Source: Actinomycetota bacterium (GTDB lineage Bacteria; Actinomycetota; Actinomycetes; Mycobacteriales; HKI-0501). From it: a stretch of 42,724 nucleotides of DNA. The stretch is from contig JAVEDU010000046.1 of the NCBI GenBank assembly GCA_030840805.1, positions 1-42,724 of the forward strand, in the 5' to 3' direction. Made by a program: the position numbers and the translations under genes. The notes under the pieces were generated by a model. The model was given only the letters and a program-made list of their open reading frames with translations. It ran no database searches and was not told the DNA's origin. Numbering within the stretch: the first letter of the stretch is position 1; every line of letters begins with the position of its first letter. Below are positions 9,319 to 17,250 of the stretch, one piece after another.

Positions 9319-10533
9319 TCAGCTCGCCGGGGTGGCGCGCCGGACCGGCGGCGCGTACCCGGCGTCGACCGACGGGATCGGCACCACCGCGATCACGCTC
9401 GTGCCCGAGCCACGGCGGGACCGGATCGTGAGGCGGCCGCCGATCAGCTCGGCGCGCTCGGCCATGCTGTTCAGCCCGTACCCGCCGTGCCCCGGCTCCG
9501 GGGTGAACCCCACCCCGTCGTCGCGTACCTCCACTCGCGCGGTGTTCGCCTGCACCTCGAAGATCAGCCGGGTCGACGCGGCACCGGCGTGCTTCTGGAC
9601 GTTCTGCAGCGCCTCCTGGGCGATCCGGTACAGCGCCACCTCGACATGTTCCGGGAGGCGCTCGTCGGCCAGGTCGAGGACGGCGTGCAGGTCCGGAACG
9701 GACCGCGCGAGGCTCGCGAGCCCGCCGGCGAGCCCGAGGTCGTCCAGCACGGGCGGGCGCAGGCCGCCGATCGCCGCGCGCGCCTCGTCCATGGTGACGT
9801 CCGCGAGGCTCCGGGCCAGCACGATCTCCTCCGCGGCGTACGCCGGGTCGTCGCGCACCGTCCGGTCCGCGGCGTCGAGGTGATAGCTCAGGCTGACCAG
9901 CCGCTGAGAGATCCCGTCGTGGATGTCGCCGGCGAGCCGCCGCCGCTCGGCCTCCTGGGCGGCCACCACCTGCTGGACGAACCGCTCGTGGGAACGCTCC
10001 CGGCCGGCGAGCTGCCGGTGCAGCCGGGCCAGGTGTACCGCGCCCGCCACGAGCCGCCCGATCATGGTCAGCAGGCGGATGTCCCGGTCGGTGAACTCGC
10101 GCCGGTGCCGGGTGTGCACGTTCAGCACGCCCACCAGCCCGGCCACGTCGCTCGACATCGGGACCGACGCCATCGAGGTGAACTCCGACCCGCGCAGCGC
10201 CGGGATCGGCTGGTACCGCGGGTCCGCCTCCTTGTTGTCCACGATGATCGCGGGACGCTGATGGCTCGCCACCCAGCCGGTGACGCCCGTCCCCAGCGAC
10301 AGCCGCACCTTGCCGGCGGCCCCGTCCAGGGGCGGCGTCGCCCCGGCCAGCGTCAGCGAGGTGCCCGCGTCGTCGAGTACGTGGACGAAGCACACGTCCG
10401 TCGCCGTGGCCGCCGTGATGAGCCGCGCCACGGCGGCGGCCAGCGGCTCGACCCCGGGACCCTCCGACGTCGCCTGGATGATCGCCAGCAGCAGGGCGTT
10501 CTCCCGCTCCAGGTCGGCGAGCGCCTCGCTCAC
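9319..10533 (-). CDS. GAF-domain sensor histidine kinase, NarX/DevS type
   Basis: This 404-residue soluble kinase has a GAF domain (about 15-175, GTGVTGWVASHQRPAIIVDNK, EFTSMASVPM), a HisKA_3 dimerisation helix with phospho-acceptor His205 in GDIHDGISQRL, and a HATPase domain (ALQNVQKHAGA, VRDDGVGF, GGYGLNSMAERAELIGG). There is no transmembrane segment, so it senses something inside the cell. DevS/DosS of mycobacteria has two GAF domains, one binding haem; only one is present here and I cannot see a certain haem ligand. It is co-translated with the response regulator upstream (ATGA overlap at 10530-10533). Confidence 0.9.
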   Translation of the reverse strand: MSEALADLERENALLLAIIQATSEGPGVEPLAAAVARLITAATATDVCFVHVLDDAGTSLTLAGATPPLDGAAGKVRLSLGTGVTGWVASHQRPAIIVDNKEADPRYQPIPALRGSEFTSMASVPMSSDVAGLVGVLNVHTRHRREFTDRDIRLLTMIGRLVAGAVHLARLHRQLAGRERSHERFVQQVVAAQEAERRRLAGDIHDGISQRLVSLSYHLDAADRTVRDDPAYAAEEIVLARSLADVTMDEARAAIGGLRPPVLDDLGLAGGLASLARSVPDLHAVLDLADERLPEHVEVALYRIAQEALQNVQKHAGAASTRLIFEVQANTARVEVRDDGVGFTPEPGHGGYGLNSMAERAELIGGRLTIRSRRGSGTSVIAVVPIPSVDAGYAPPVRRATPAS

Positions 10534-11204
10534 CGGAAGATCCCCTCGCGGAGGGCGGCGGCGACCGCGCCGGTGCGGTCGGAGACCCCGAGCTTGCGGT
10601 AGATCGCGCGGAGATGGCTCTTCACCGTCTCGTCGCCCACCACCAGCCGGGCCGCGATGCCGCGGTTCGACAGACCGGTCACCATCAGCGCCAGCACCTC
10701 GCTCTCCCGGTGGGTCAGCCCCTGCCGGGCGCCCGGCCAGAACTCACCGCTCGCCAGCCGGGCCGCCGAGTCGATCGCCCGGCCGGCAAGTGCCGTGTCG
10801 ACGACGCGCTCACCCTGGCGCACCAGCTCCAGGTGCCGCACCAGCTCCTCGCCGCTGATCTTCTTGAGCAGGTAGCCCGCCGCGCCCGCCCGGAGCGCCT
10901 GGAACACGTACTGCTCGTCGTCGTACACGCTGAGCAGCACGACGCGCCGGGTCGGCTCCCGCTCGATGAGGCGGCGGCACAGGTCCAGGCCGCTCACGCC
11001 CTGCAGCCGGAGATCGCACAGCACGATGTCCGGGTCGAGGCCGTCGACCACGCGGACGGCATCGTCCGCACCCACGGCCTCGCCCACCACGCGGATCCGG
11101 CCGCGGAACGGGGCGAGCATCGACTTCAGACCCTGGCGCACCATCTCGTGGTCGTCCACCAGGACGATGCGCACCGGCGTCTCCGACAACATGCAAAGGA
11201 CCAT
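10530..11204 (-). CDS. NarL/DevR-family response regulator
   Basis: This 224-residue protein has a receiver domain (VDDHE, phospho-acceptor Asp64 in VLCDLRL, late Lys in GYLLKKI) and a LuxR-type HTH (LTHRESEVLALMVTGLSNRGIAARLVVGDETVKSHLRAIYRKLGV). It is the partner of the downstream kinase. The start at 11204 has no clear ribosome site; the ATG at 11192 (MLSETPVRI) is equally possible. A DevR/DosR-like palindrome lies 44 bases upstream, between this gene and divergent prk, so the regulator may control itself and prk. Confidence 0.9.
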   Translation of the reverse strand: MVLCMLSETPVRIVLVDDHEMVRQGLKSMLAPFRGRIRVVGEAVGADDAVRVVDGLDPDIVLCDLRLQGVSGLDLCRRLIEREPTRRVVLLSVYDDEQYVFQALRAGAAGYLLKKISGEELVRHLELVRQGERVVDTALAGRAIDSAARLASGEFWPGARQGLTHRESEVLALMVTGLSNRGIAARLVVGDETVKSHLRAIYRKLGVSDRTGAVAAALREGIFR

Positions 11205-11247
11205 AGGGCGGTACGCGGAGCCTGCCTACCCTCGCCGACCCCCGCGC

Positions 11248-11267
11248 CGGGGGACGATCGTCCCGAG
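11248..11267. promoter_or_regulatory. DevR/DosR-box-like palindrome
   Basis: The core GGGACGATCGTCCC (11251-11264) is perfectly palindromic. Over 20 bases it matches most of the mycobacterial DosR consensus TTSGGGACTWWAGTCCCSAA, including both GGGAC and GTCCC arms. It lies between the response regulator and prk, upstream of both. Binding by the adjacent regulator is inferred. Confidence 0.6.
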
Positions 11268-11356
11268 TCCCGGGCCCTAGCGTCGGGATCCTGACGGCAG
11301 GGCTGCCGCGCGCCGGGTGGCGGCGGCGGGACGGCTGGAGGACGGACGGTGGGGGC

Positions 11357-12298
11357 ATGCCGGACAAGGCGATACGGATGACACGTGCGGCGACCGACGG
11401 GCGCAACCGCCCCGTGTTGCTGGCGATCGCGGGGGACAGCGCCACCGGCAAGACCACGCTCGCGCACGGCCTGGAGCGGGCACTCGGGCCGGAGCGGTGC
11501 GTGTCGGTGTGCGTCGATGACTACCACCGGTACGACCGGCAGGAGCGCAAGACCAAGGACTTCACCGCGCTCCACCCCGACTGCAACTACATCGACATCA
11601 TGGAGCAGCACCTGCAGCTCCTGGCGACCGGTCAGCCGATCCTCAAGCCGGTGTACGACCACTCGACCGGCGAGCTCATCCGGCCGGAGCTGGTGGAACC
11701 GCGGGAGTTCGTCATCGTCGAGGGGCTGCTGCCGCTGTTCACCAAGCTGTCGCGTGCCTGTTTCGAGGTCACCGTGTTCCTGAACCCGCCGGAGGACATC
11801 CGGCGGACCTGGAAGATCGCGCGGGACACCACCAAGCGCGGATACGACGAGGAGCAGGTGAACGCCGAGCTGACGACCCGGGAGCCGGAGTCCGCGGCGT
11901 TCATCCGGCCACAGCAGAGCTTCGCCGACATCGTGGTGCGGTTCGCGCCGATCCCCGGCCGCGACGACCCGCCCGACACGCCGCTGTCCGCGGAGCTGAT
12001 GCTGCGGCCCACGATCCGCCACCCCGACCTCACCGGCGTGCTCGCGCCGACCATGCAGCGGGCCATTCACCTGAAGCTGACGCGGGACTCCGACGGGCGG
12101 CCGGTGGACACCCTGCACGTCCACGGGTACGTGCCGATCGAGGAGAGCCGGACCGTGCAGAAGGCGATCTGGTCGGCGCTGGGCCGGGCCGGCGAGCCGC
12201 CGTCCTCGCTCGGGGAGCTGTCGCCGGGCAAGCGCAGCGAACCGATGACGATCACCCAGCTGCTGCTGCTGTACCACCTGCTGGACGCGGCACGCTGA
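11357..12298 (+). CDS. prk: Phosphoribulokinase
   Basis: This 313-residue enzyme makes ribulose-1,5-bisphosphate, the RuBisCO substrate, from ribulose 5-phosphate and ATP. It carries the P-loop GDSATGKTT (about 26-34), the substrate region VDDYHRYDRQERK, NYIDIMEQHLQLL, PVYDHSTGE and VEGLLPLF, all typical of prokaryotic PRK. It fits the octameric bacterial form, and I see no regulatory cysteine pair. An ATG at 11378 is an alternative start. It lies apart from cbbLSX, divergent from a two-component system, with a DevR-like palindrome 93 bases upstream. Confidence 0.94.
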   Translation: MPDKAIRMTRAATDGRNRPVLLAIAGDSATGKTTLAHGLERALGPERCVSVCVDDYHRYDRQERKTKDFTALHPDCNYIDIMEQHLQLLATGQPILKPVYDHSTGELIRPELVEPREFVIVEGLLPLFTKLSRACFEVTVFLNPPEDIRRTWKIARDTTKRGYDEEQVNAELTTREPESAAFIRPQQSFADIVVRFAPIPGRDDPPDTPLSAELMLRPTIRHPDLTGVLAPTMQRAIHLKLTRDSDGRPVDTLHVHGYVPIEESRTVQKAIWSALGRAGEPPSSLGELSPGKRSEPMTITQLLLLYHLLDAAR

Positions 12299-12420
12299 CC
12301 TCGCGCCGCACCCCTCCTCCCGCCCTCCCGTGGTCGCGAATTCGCGTTGCTCCGAGGTGGCCGGCTCGCCCCGGTGCGCGGATCGTGGGTGCGAGAAGTC
12401 CTGCGGAGAGGAGCACCCCC

Positions 12421-12711
12421 ATGACCGGGCCGGACGTCCCCCTGGAGGTACCCGAGGCGGATCGGGCGGAGCAGCTCACCCCGACCGGCACCGACCGGCC
12501 GGTGATCGGGTTCGCACCCGACCTCGACGGTCTGTCGCCGGAGGTCCCGGAGGCGGACGCCGCGGAGCAGGCGACCCTCGCCCTGCCGGAGGACGAGGTG
12601 TACGTGCCGGACGAGCCCACCGTGGACGTGCTCACCGAGGCCGACCCCGCCGACGTGGCCGAGCAGGCGATCCCGGTCCGGCTGGACGACGAGGACGCCG
12701 ACCCGGGGTGA
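12421..12711 (+). CDS. Small acidic protein with three EAD-x-AEQ repeats
   Basis: This is a 96-residue, strongly acidic protein of unknown function. Three related segments recur with a 32-residue period: EVPEADRAEQ (9-18), EVPEADAAEQ (41-50) and EADPADVAEQ (73-82). There is no signal peptide, membrane segment or cysteine. It starts at ATG 12421 after GGAGAGGAG. Low complexity suggests a flexible protein or a short-motif binder. It follows prk by 122 bases with no clear link. Confidence 0.75.
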   Translation: MTGPDVPLEVPEADRAEQLTPTGTDRPVIGFAPDLDGLSPEVPEADAAEQATLALPEDEVYVPDEPTVDVLTEADPADVAEQAIPVRLDDEDADPG

Positions 12712-12892
12712 CCCGCGGCGCGGAGGGACGGGAGGTTCGGCCGCCGGTGACCTCGTCCACACCGCGGCGGCCCGGGACCGGGTGTCCGCGGTGTGGTGCC
12801 ACTCGTCGTGCCCACCGGTAGCGTCGGCGGAGTACCACCGGCCCGTCTACGCGGCGGTGCCGCGGCCCTGACCAGTGCGGAGGGGTACGCCG

Positions 12893-13243
12893 ATGACAGC
12901 GGAGCTGAACCGGCGGGGGTTCGACCACGCCAAGAAGCTCGTGGCGGCCGGTGAGGTCGTCCTCGACGACCGGGACGCCTGGAGCGAGCACCGGCCGACG
13001 GCGGCGCAGGAGAACGAGTTCATCGACAAGCACGGCATCGACGAGTACGCACGGTGGCATCTCGGCCTCGACCCGTCGCACGGTGAGGAGGCGAAGGCGC
13101 GGTACAAGTTCCCCTACGGCGACTTCACCGCGGTCCACCGCTGCGGCGTCCTGTCGGCCGAGGTCCGGGCAGCCCAGCAGAACTACACCGACATCGAGGT
13201 CGCGGCCGCCCACCTGCACGGGATGCTCGACTCGAAAAGATGA
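12893..13243 (+). CDS. Conserved hypothetical protein, 116 residues
   Basis: This soluble protein contains FDHAKKLVAAGEVVLDDRDAWSEHRPTAAQENEFIDKHGIDEYARWHLG and KYKFPYGDF-like text (ARYKFPYGDFTAVHRCG). I cannot assign it to a named family, though compact conserved proteins of this kind are common in bacteria. GGAGGGG lies upstream of the ATG. Its stop overlaps the next start (ATGA), which couples it to the MauE-like gene. Confidence 0.8.
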   Translation: MTAELNRRGFDHAKKLVAAGEVVLDDRDAWSEHRPTAAQENEFIDKHGIDEYARWHLGLDPSHGEEAKARYKFPYGDFTAVHRCGVLSAEVRAAQQNYTDIEVAAAHLHGMLDSKR

Positions 13244-13776
13244 CGGGAACCAGATCCCGCCCGCCCGCGTCGGAACCGGCGATGATCACGACACCCCGCT
13301 GGGCGGCCGTCCAGCCCTGGTTCTCGACGCTCGCCCGGCTCGCCCTCGGTGCCGTGTGGATCGTCGCGGGCACGAGCAAGATCGCCGACCTCGCGGAGTC
13401 GGTGCGGGCCGTCCGCGCGTACCGGCTGCTCCCGGAGTCGCTGGTGCCCCTCGTCGGCGCGGGACTGCCGTTCGTGGAGATCGCACTGGGGCTGCTGCTC
13501 GTCGCCGGGGCCGGCACCCGGGTCGGCGCCGCGGTGTCGATCCTGGTGATGGCCGTGTTCATCGCCGGAATCGCGTCGGCGTGGGCGCGCGGCCTGCGGA
13601 TCGAGTGCGGGTGCTTCGGGGGCGGCGGTGACCTCGCCGCCGCGGTGGAGCCCGCGTACGCCACGGAACTGGCGCGCGATGTGGGGCTGCTCGCGCTGGG
13701 CACGGTCCTCGCCTGGTGGCCCCGGTCGCGGTGGTCGGTGGACGGCCTGCTGTTCGGACCCACGGAGGACCTGTGA
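13240..13776 (+). CDS. MauE/DoxX-family membrane protein
   Basis: This 178-residue protein has about four membrane segments (LARLALGAVWIVAGTSKI, LVPLVGAGLPFVEIALGLLLVAG, VGAAVSILVMAVFIAGIASAW, VGLLALGTVLAWW) and an ECGCFGG motif facing the third loop. MauE proteins are thought to supply or relay reducing equivalents for disulfide chemistry, like DsbB or DsbD. Overlap with the following DsbA-like gene (GTGA) supports a joint thiol-redox role in the cell envelope. Confidence 0.85.
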   Translation: MTGTRSRPPASEPAMITTPRWAAVQPWFSTLARLALGAVWIVAGTSKIADLAESVRAVRAYRLLPESLVPLVGAGLPFVEIALGLLLVAGAGTRVGAAVSILVMAVFIAGIASAWARGLRIECGCFGGGGDLAAAVEPAYATELARDVGLLALGTVLAWWPRSRWSVDGLLFGPTEDL

Positions 13777-14531
13777 GCAAGCGAGGACGCCGCGGAGCCC
13801 AGGGACCCGGGCCGGAGCGGGCCCGCGAGGTCGCCCGGCAGAAGCTCGCCGAGCAGCGGGCGGCCCAGCGGCGGCGCACCGCGGCCATCGTGGCCGCCGT
13901 CGTCGCGGCCGTGCTGCTGGTCTCCGCGGGCGTCGGTATCGCCATCTACAACACGCAGACGAAGTCCCCCGCGCACACGGCCATCCCGAAGGGCGCCACC
14001 GCGGCCGGCATCGTGGTGGGCAAGCCGGACGCGAAGGTCACCGTCGACGTCTACCTCGACTTCCTCTGCCCGGTCTGCAAGCAGTTCGAGGACGCCACCG
14101 GACCGACGCTCGCCAGGTACGTCGCCGCCGGCACCGTCAAGATCGACTACCACCCCGTGGCGTTCCTGGACCGGCTCTCCGCCGGTACGCGGTACTCGAC
14201 CCGGGCCGCGGCCGCCGCGGGGTGCGCCGCCGACGCGGGCGTGTTCCCGAAGTACCTCCAGCTGCTGTACGCCCACCAGCCCCGGGAAGGCTCCCCCGGC
14301 CTCACCGCCGCCGAGCTGGTCGCCCTCGGCCGGCAGGCCGGCGCGACGTCGTCGTCCTTCGCCGACTGCGTCGAGCAGAAGCGGTACCAGGACTGGGTCG
14401 CGGGCGTCACCGACCTCGCGTCCAAGGCGGGCGTGAACGCGACGCCGACCGTCCTCGTCAACGGCACCCGGCTCCCGGCGCCGACGACGGCAGCGGTGAC
14501 CGCGGCCGTCGAGGCCGCCGCCAAGAAGTAA
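13773..14531 (+). CDS. Membrane-anchored DsbA-like thioredoxin-fold protein
   Basis: This 252-residue protein has a basic cytoplasmic N-terminus, one membrane anchor (about 37-58) and an extracellular thioredoxin fold. The active site is CPVC (Cys99, Cys102) in YLDFLCPVCKQFE, and the cis-Pro loop is NATPTVLVNG. Two further cysteines (GCAADAG, FADCVEQ) may form a structural disulfide. It probably oxidises or isomerises disulfides in exported proteins, with the MauE-like protein as redox partner. The GTG at 13773 follows GGAGGA and overlaps the preceding stop. Confidence 0.88.
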   Translation: MSKRGRRGAQGPGPERAREVARQKLAEQRAAQRRRTAAIVAAVVAAVLLVSAGVGIAIYNTQTKSPAHTAIPKGATAAGIVVGKPDAKVTVDVYLDFLCPVCKQFEDATGPTLARYVAAGTVKIDYHPVAFLDRLSAGTRYSTRAAAAAGCAADAGVFPKYLQLLYAHQPREGSPGLTAAELVALGRQAGATSSSFADCVEQKRYQDWVAGVTDLASKAGVNATPTVLVNGTRLPAPTTAAVTAAVEAAAKK

Positions 14532-14540
14532 CCTGCCCGC

Positions 14541-15017
14541 ATGACCTCCCCGACTCGCCTCGCGCCCGGCGACCCCGCGCCCGATTTCGACCTGCCCACC
14601 GACGACGGTGGCCGGCTGAGCCTCGGCGACCTCCGCGGTCGCAAGGTGGTGCTGTACGCCTATCCCGCGGCCGGCACCCCCGGGTGCACCAAGCAGGCCT
14701 GCGACTTCCGCGACTCGCTGGACAGCCTCCACGCGGCCGGTTTCCAGGTCGTCGGCATCTCCCCCGACAAGCCGGAGAAGCTGGCGAGGTTCCGTGCCGC
14801 GGAGGGCCTGACGTTCCCGCTCGTCTCGGATGCCGACAGGCAGGTGATGACGGCGTACGGTGCCTTCGGCGAGAAGAAGCTGTACGGCAAGACGGTCACC
14901 GGCGTGATCCGCTCGACGTTCGTGATCGGCGAGGACGGCGCGGTGGAGCAGGCGCAGTACAACGTCAAGGCCACCGGGCACGTGGCGAAGCTCCGGCGGG
15001 AGCTGGGTCTCGACTGA
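14541..15017 (+). CDS. bcp: Peroxiredoxin, BCP/PrxQ type
   Basis: This 158-residue thiol peroxidase reduces hydrogen peroxide and organic peroxides. The peroxidatic Cys49 is in GTPGCTKQACDFRD and the resolving Cys54 lies five residues later, the alpha-2 type arrangement of BCP. The segments GDPAPDFDLP, VVGISPDKPEKLARF and RSTFVIGEDG are typical. The usual YPKDxTPGCT is YPAAGTPGCT here. It lies 9 bases after the DsbA-like gene, so it is probably in the same transcript. Confidence 0.93.
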   Translation: MTSPTRLAPGDPAPDFDLPTDDGGRLSLGDLRGRKVVLYAYPAAGTPGCTKQACDFRDSLDSLHAAGFQVVGISPDKPEKLARFRAAEGLTFPLVSDADRQVMTAYGAFGEKKLYGKTVTGVIRSTFVIGEDGAVEQAQYNVKATGHVAKLRRELGLD

Positions 15018-15061
15018 CGTTCCGGGGTGTGAAACCGGCCGGGACGGGGCAGCACACCGGC

Positions 15062-15454
15062 ATGGAGATCTTCGAGATCGCGTCGATCGCAGAGCAGAGT
15101 GCCGACTTCCGCCGCGAACTGTGGACCGGCAAGCACAGCCAGCTCGTCGTCATGACCCTGAAGCCGGGTGAGGACATCGGTCTGGAGGTCCACCCGGACA
15201 ACGACCAGCTCCTCACGTTCCTGTCGGGTACCGGCGAGGCGCTGGTCGACGGCGAGAAGCGTGCGGTCGGACCCGGCACCCTCGTCGCCGTCCCGGCGGG
15301 GGCCGAACACAACTTCACCAACACCGGGCCGCTCCCGCTCGTGCTGTACACGGTGTACGGGCCGCCGGACCACGCGCCGGGGACCGTCCACCGCACCAAG
15401 GAGGAGGCCGAGGCCGCCGAGGCCGCGGGCGAGGACGAGCCGCCACGGGGCTGA
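15062..15454 (+). CDS. Cupin-domain protein
   Basis: This 130-residue single-cupin protein shows GEDIGLEVHPDNDQLLTFLSGTGEALVDG and VPAGAEHNFTN, so the metal-binding positions are largely present. Cupins of this kind are often uncharacterised metal-binding enzymes or sensors. The C-terminus is Glu/Ala-rich. There is no clear partner; it follows bcp by 44 bases. A mannose-6-phosphate isomerase-like fold is possible but not assignable. Confidence 0.85.
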   Translation: MEIFEIASIAEQSADFRRELWTGKHSQLVVMTLKPGEDIGLEVHPDNDQLLTFLSGTGEALVDGEKRAVGPGTLVAVPAGAEHNFTNTGPLPLVLYTVYGPPDHAPGTVHRTKEEAEAAEAAGEDEPPRG

Positions 15455-15502
15455 GCCCGAGGGGATTGGCGTCGAGGCCCGTCCCACCCGGATGATGTCC
15501 GG

Positions 15503-15709
15503 GTGGACGAGATGCAGGTGGGGACGGCAGGGATCCGGCTGGGGCAGCTGCTCAAGCTGGCGAACCTGGTCGACACGGGTGGCGCCGCGAAGCAGGTGCT
15601 GGAGGCAGGCGAGGTCACGGTGAACGGCCGGACCGAGCTCCGGCGCGGCGCGCAGCTCAAGCCGGGCGATGTCGTGGCGGTGCAGGGCCACAAGGTCCGA
15701 CTGACGTGA
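15503..15709 (+). CDS. Small S4-domain RNA-binding protein
   Basis: This 68-residue protein is almost only an S4 fold: IRLGQLLKLANLVDTGGAAKQVLEAGEVTVNGRTELRRGAQLKPGDVVAVQG. It resembles YbcJ-like stand-alone S4 proteins that bind structured RNA. The start is GTG at 15503, with an ATG at 15512 possible. Its stop overlaps the original GTG of the broken PAP2 gene. Confidence 0.85.
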   Translation: MDEMQVGTAGIRLGQLLKLANLVDTGGAAKQVLEAGEVTVNGRTELRRGAQLKPGDVVAVQGHKVRLT

Positions 15710-16338
15710 GGGCCCGCACCGCGGTGCGGGCGCTCGTCGTGTCCGGTGCGCTGCTCGCGGTCCTCACCGCGCTGGTCACGACCCGGTGAGGTCCGCTGCT
15801 CGGCGTGGACCTCGCGGTCGGCCGGTGGTTCCACGGGATCGCCGTGGACCGCCCGTCGCTGGTCCGCGCGGGGGACGTGGTGGCCGTGGCGTCCCGGCCC
15901 GACACGTTCCGCGCGGTGGTCGTGGTGCTCGCGGCCTGGCTGTTGTGGCGGCGGGAGGCGCGGCTCGCGTTCTGGGCCGTGCTGGCGATGACGGCCGGTG
16001 GCCTCGCCGGGATCGCCGGCAAGGCGCTGACCGGGCGCGCCCGGCCGAGCTTCCCGGACCCGGTCGCGCACGCGGGCGGTCTCAGCTACCCGTCCGGCCA
16101 TGCGGTGAACGCAGCGCTCGGCGTGCTCGTGATCCTGCTCGTCGCCGTGCCGTTGCTGCGCCGTCGCGCCGCCCGCGCCGGGGCCCTGGCCACGGGCGCA
16201 CTCGCGGTGCTGATCACCGGGCTCGACCGGCTGGTGCTCGGCGTCCGCTACCTCACCGACGTCGTGGCGGGATGCCTCGCGGCCGTCGTCGTGGTCGCCG
16301 TGACCGCGCTGGTGATCCGCGTGCCGCCCCCACGCTGA
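15706..16338 (+). pseudogene. PAP2-family membrane phosphatase, interrupted by TGA
   Basis: Reading from GTG 15706, which overlaps the S4 stop (GTGA), gives a first membrane helix (VRALVVSGALLAVLTALV). An in-frame TGA at 15787-15789 follows, then GPLLGVDLAVGRWFHGIAV and a normal PAP2 body. The TGA sits where relatives often have a Trp, so TGG to TGA is likely. PAP2 motif 1 (KALTGRARP) and motif 2 (YPSGH) are intact. In motif 3, RLVLGVRYLTD, Arg replaces the usual catalytic His (SR-x5-H-x3-D). A GTG at 15805 could restart translation and yield a 177-residue protein without the first helix. I judge it inactive as a phosphatase, although a restart product cannot be excluded. Confidence 0.72.
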
Positions 16339-16367
16339 CGCCGGCCGCGGCCGTACGATGCGCGTGC

Positions 16368-16448
16368 GCGGGAGTGGTGTAACGGCAGCCACGCCAGGTT
16401 TAGGTCCTGGTGCCTTCGGGCGTAGGGGTTCGAGTCCCCTCTCCCGCA
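16368..16448 (+). tRNA. tRNA-Leu (anticodon TAG)
   Basis: The acceptor stem GCGGGAG pairs with CTCCCGC (16441-16447). The anticodon stem CCAGG/CCTGG encloses TTTAGGT with TAG at 16401-16403. A class II variable arm (TGCCTTCGGGCGT) and the T-arm AGGGG-TTCGAGT-CCCCT follow. CCA is not encoded. It reads the CTA leucine codon, which is rare in GC-rich genomes. Confidence 0.96.
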
Positions 16449-16466
16449 CGAAGCGTCGCCCGCTGT

Positions 16467-16505
16467 CCGTGACCGGCCGGCGGTTCGGTAGGTTCTCGGT
16501 CACGG
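16467..16505 (+). terminator. Possible terminator after tRNA-Leu
   Basis: The arms CCGTGACCG (16467-16475) and CGGTCACGG (16497-16505) form a 9-bp stem, 18 bases past the tRNA end. GTTGTTCCTGT follows, which is only moderately T-rich. The 21-base loop is large, so confidence is limited. Confidence 0.4.
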
Positions 16506-16665
16506 GGTTGTTCCTGTCACACAGGTGCGGCTCCCAGGCCCTGGTCTCTGCTCGCTACAGAGGCCGGGGCCGCCTTGTTCCCTCGGCGTGATCGACGAGG
16601 GGCAGGTTTGCGGGTGAGCCCCCGGGTACGTCCCCTGGACACCCCGACCACCTCCGGAGGGCCCC

Positions 16666-17229
16666 ATGACCCGGGAACTGCAAGGGCGCAAGGTCGCGAT
16701 CCTGGCCACCGACGGCGTCGAGCGGGTGGAGCTGGAACAGCCCCGCGGCGCGCTGTTCGCGGCCGGCGCCCGGACCGACCTCATCTCCGTCCACCCCGGC
16801 GAGATCCAGGCACGCCAGTTCGACATGGTGTCGTGCGGGACGTTCCCGGTCGACCGGGTGATCAGCGACGCGGAACCCGACGACTACGACGCGCTGCTGC
16901 TGCCCGGCGGCACGGTGAACCCGGACCAGCTCCGGATGAACCCGGACGCCGTGGCGTTCGTGAAGTCGTTCTGTGCCAGCGGAAAACCCGTCGCCGCGAT
17001 CTGCCACGGCCCCTGGACGCTCGTCGAGGCCGACGTGGTGCGCGGCAGGCGGATGACCTGCTGGCCGAGCATCCGCACCGACCTGCGCAACGCCGGTGCC
17101 GAGGTGGTGGACGAGGAGGTCTGCATCGACGGCCAGTTCACCACGAGCCGGTCGCCCGCGGACCTGCCGGCGTTCTGCGCCGCGATCGTCGAGCAGTTCG
17201 ACAAGGCGGCACATCCCGCGCCCGCCTGA
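16666..17229 (+). CDS. DJ-1/PfpI-family protein
   Basis: This 187-residue protein has the nucleophile elbow AAICHGPW (Cys113, His114) and the conserved acid near residue 21 (DGVERVELEQPRGAL). It matches PfpI/YhbO-type proteins, variously described as proteases, glyoxalases or protein deglycases in stress defence. GGAGG lies upstream of the ATG. It stands alone on the plus strand, convergent with the VOC gene 21 bases away. The exact activity is unsettled for the family. Confidence 0.9.
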   Translation: MTRELQGRKVAILATDGVERVELEQPRGALFAAGARTDLISVHPGEIQARQFDMVSCGTFPVDRVISDAEPDDYDALLLPGGTVNPDQLRMNPDAVAFVKSFCASGKPVAAICHGPWTLVEADVVRGRRMTCWPSIRTDLRNAGAEVVDEEVCIDGQFTTSRSPADLPAFCAAIVEQFDKAAHPAPA

Positions 17230-17250
17230 CCGCCTTGACCGTCGGCCGGG

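Noticed and set aside
9319-10533. Assigning the kinase as a true DosS haem sensor
   Set aside because: Only one GAF domain is present and no certain proximal His can be placed, so only the broader NarX/DevS class is supported.
12335-12346. CGCGAATTCGCG palindrome downstream of prk
   Set aside because: It is perfect but occurs once, with no matching copy and no clear promoter context. It could be chance.
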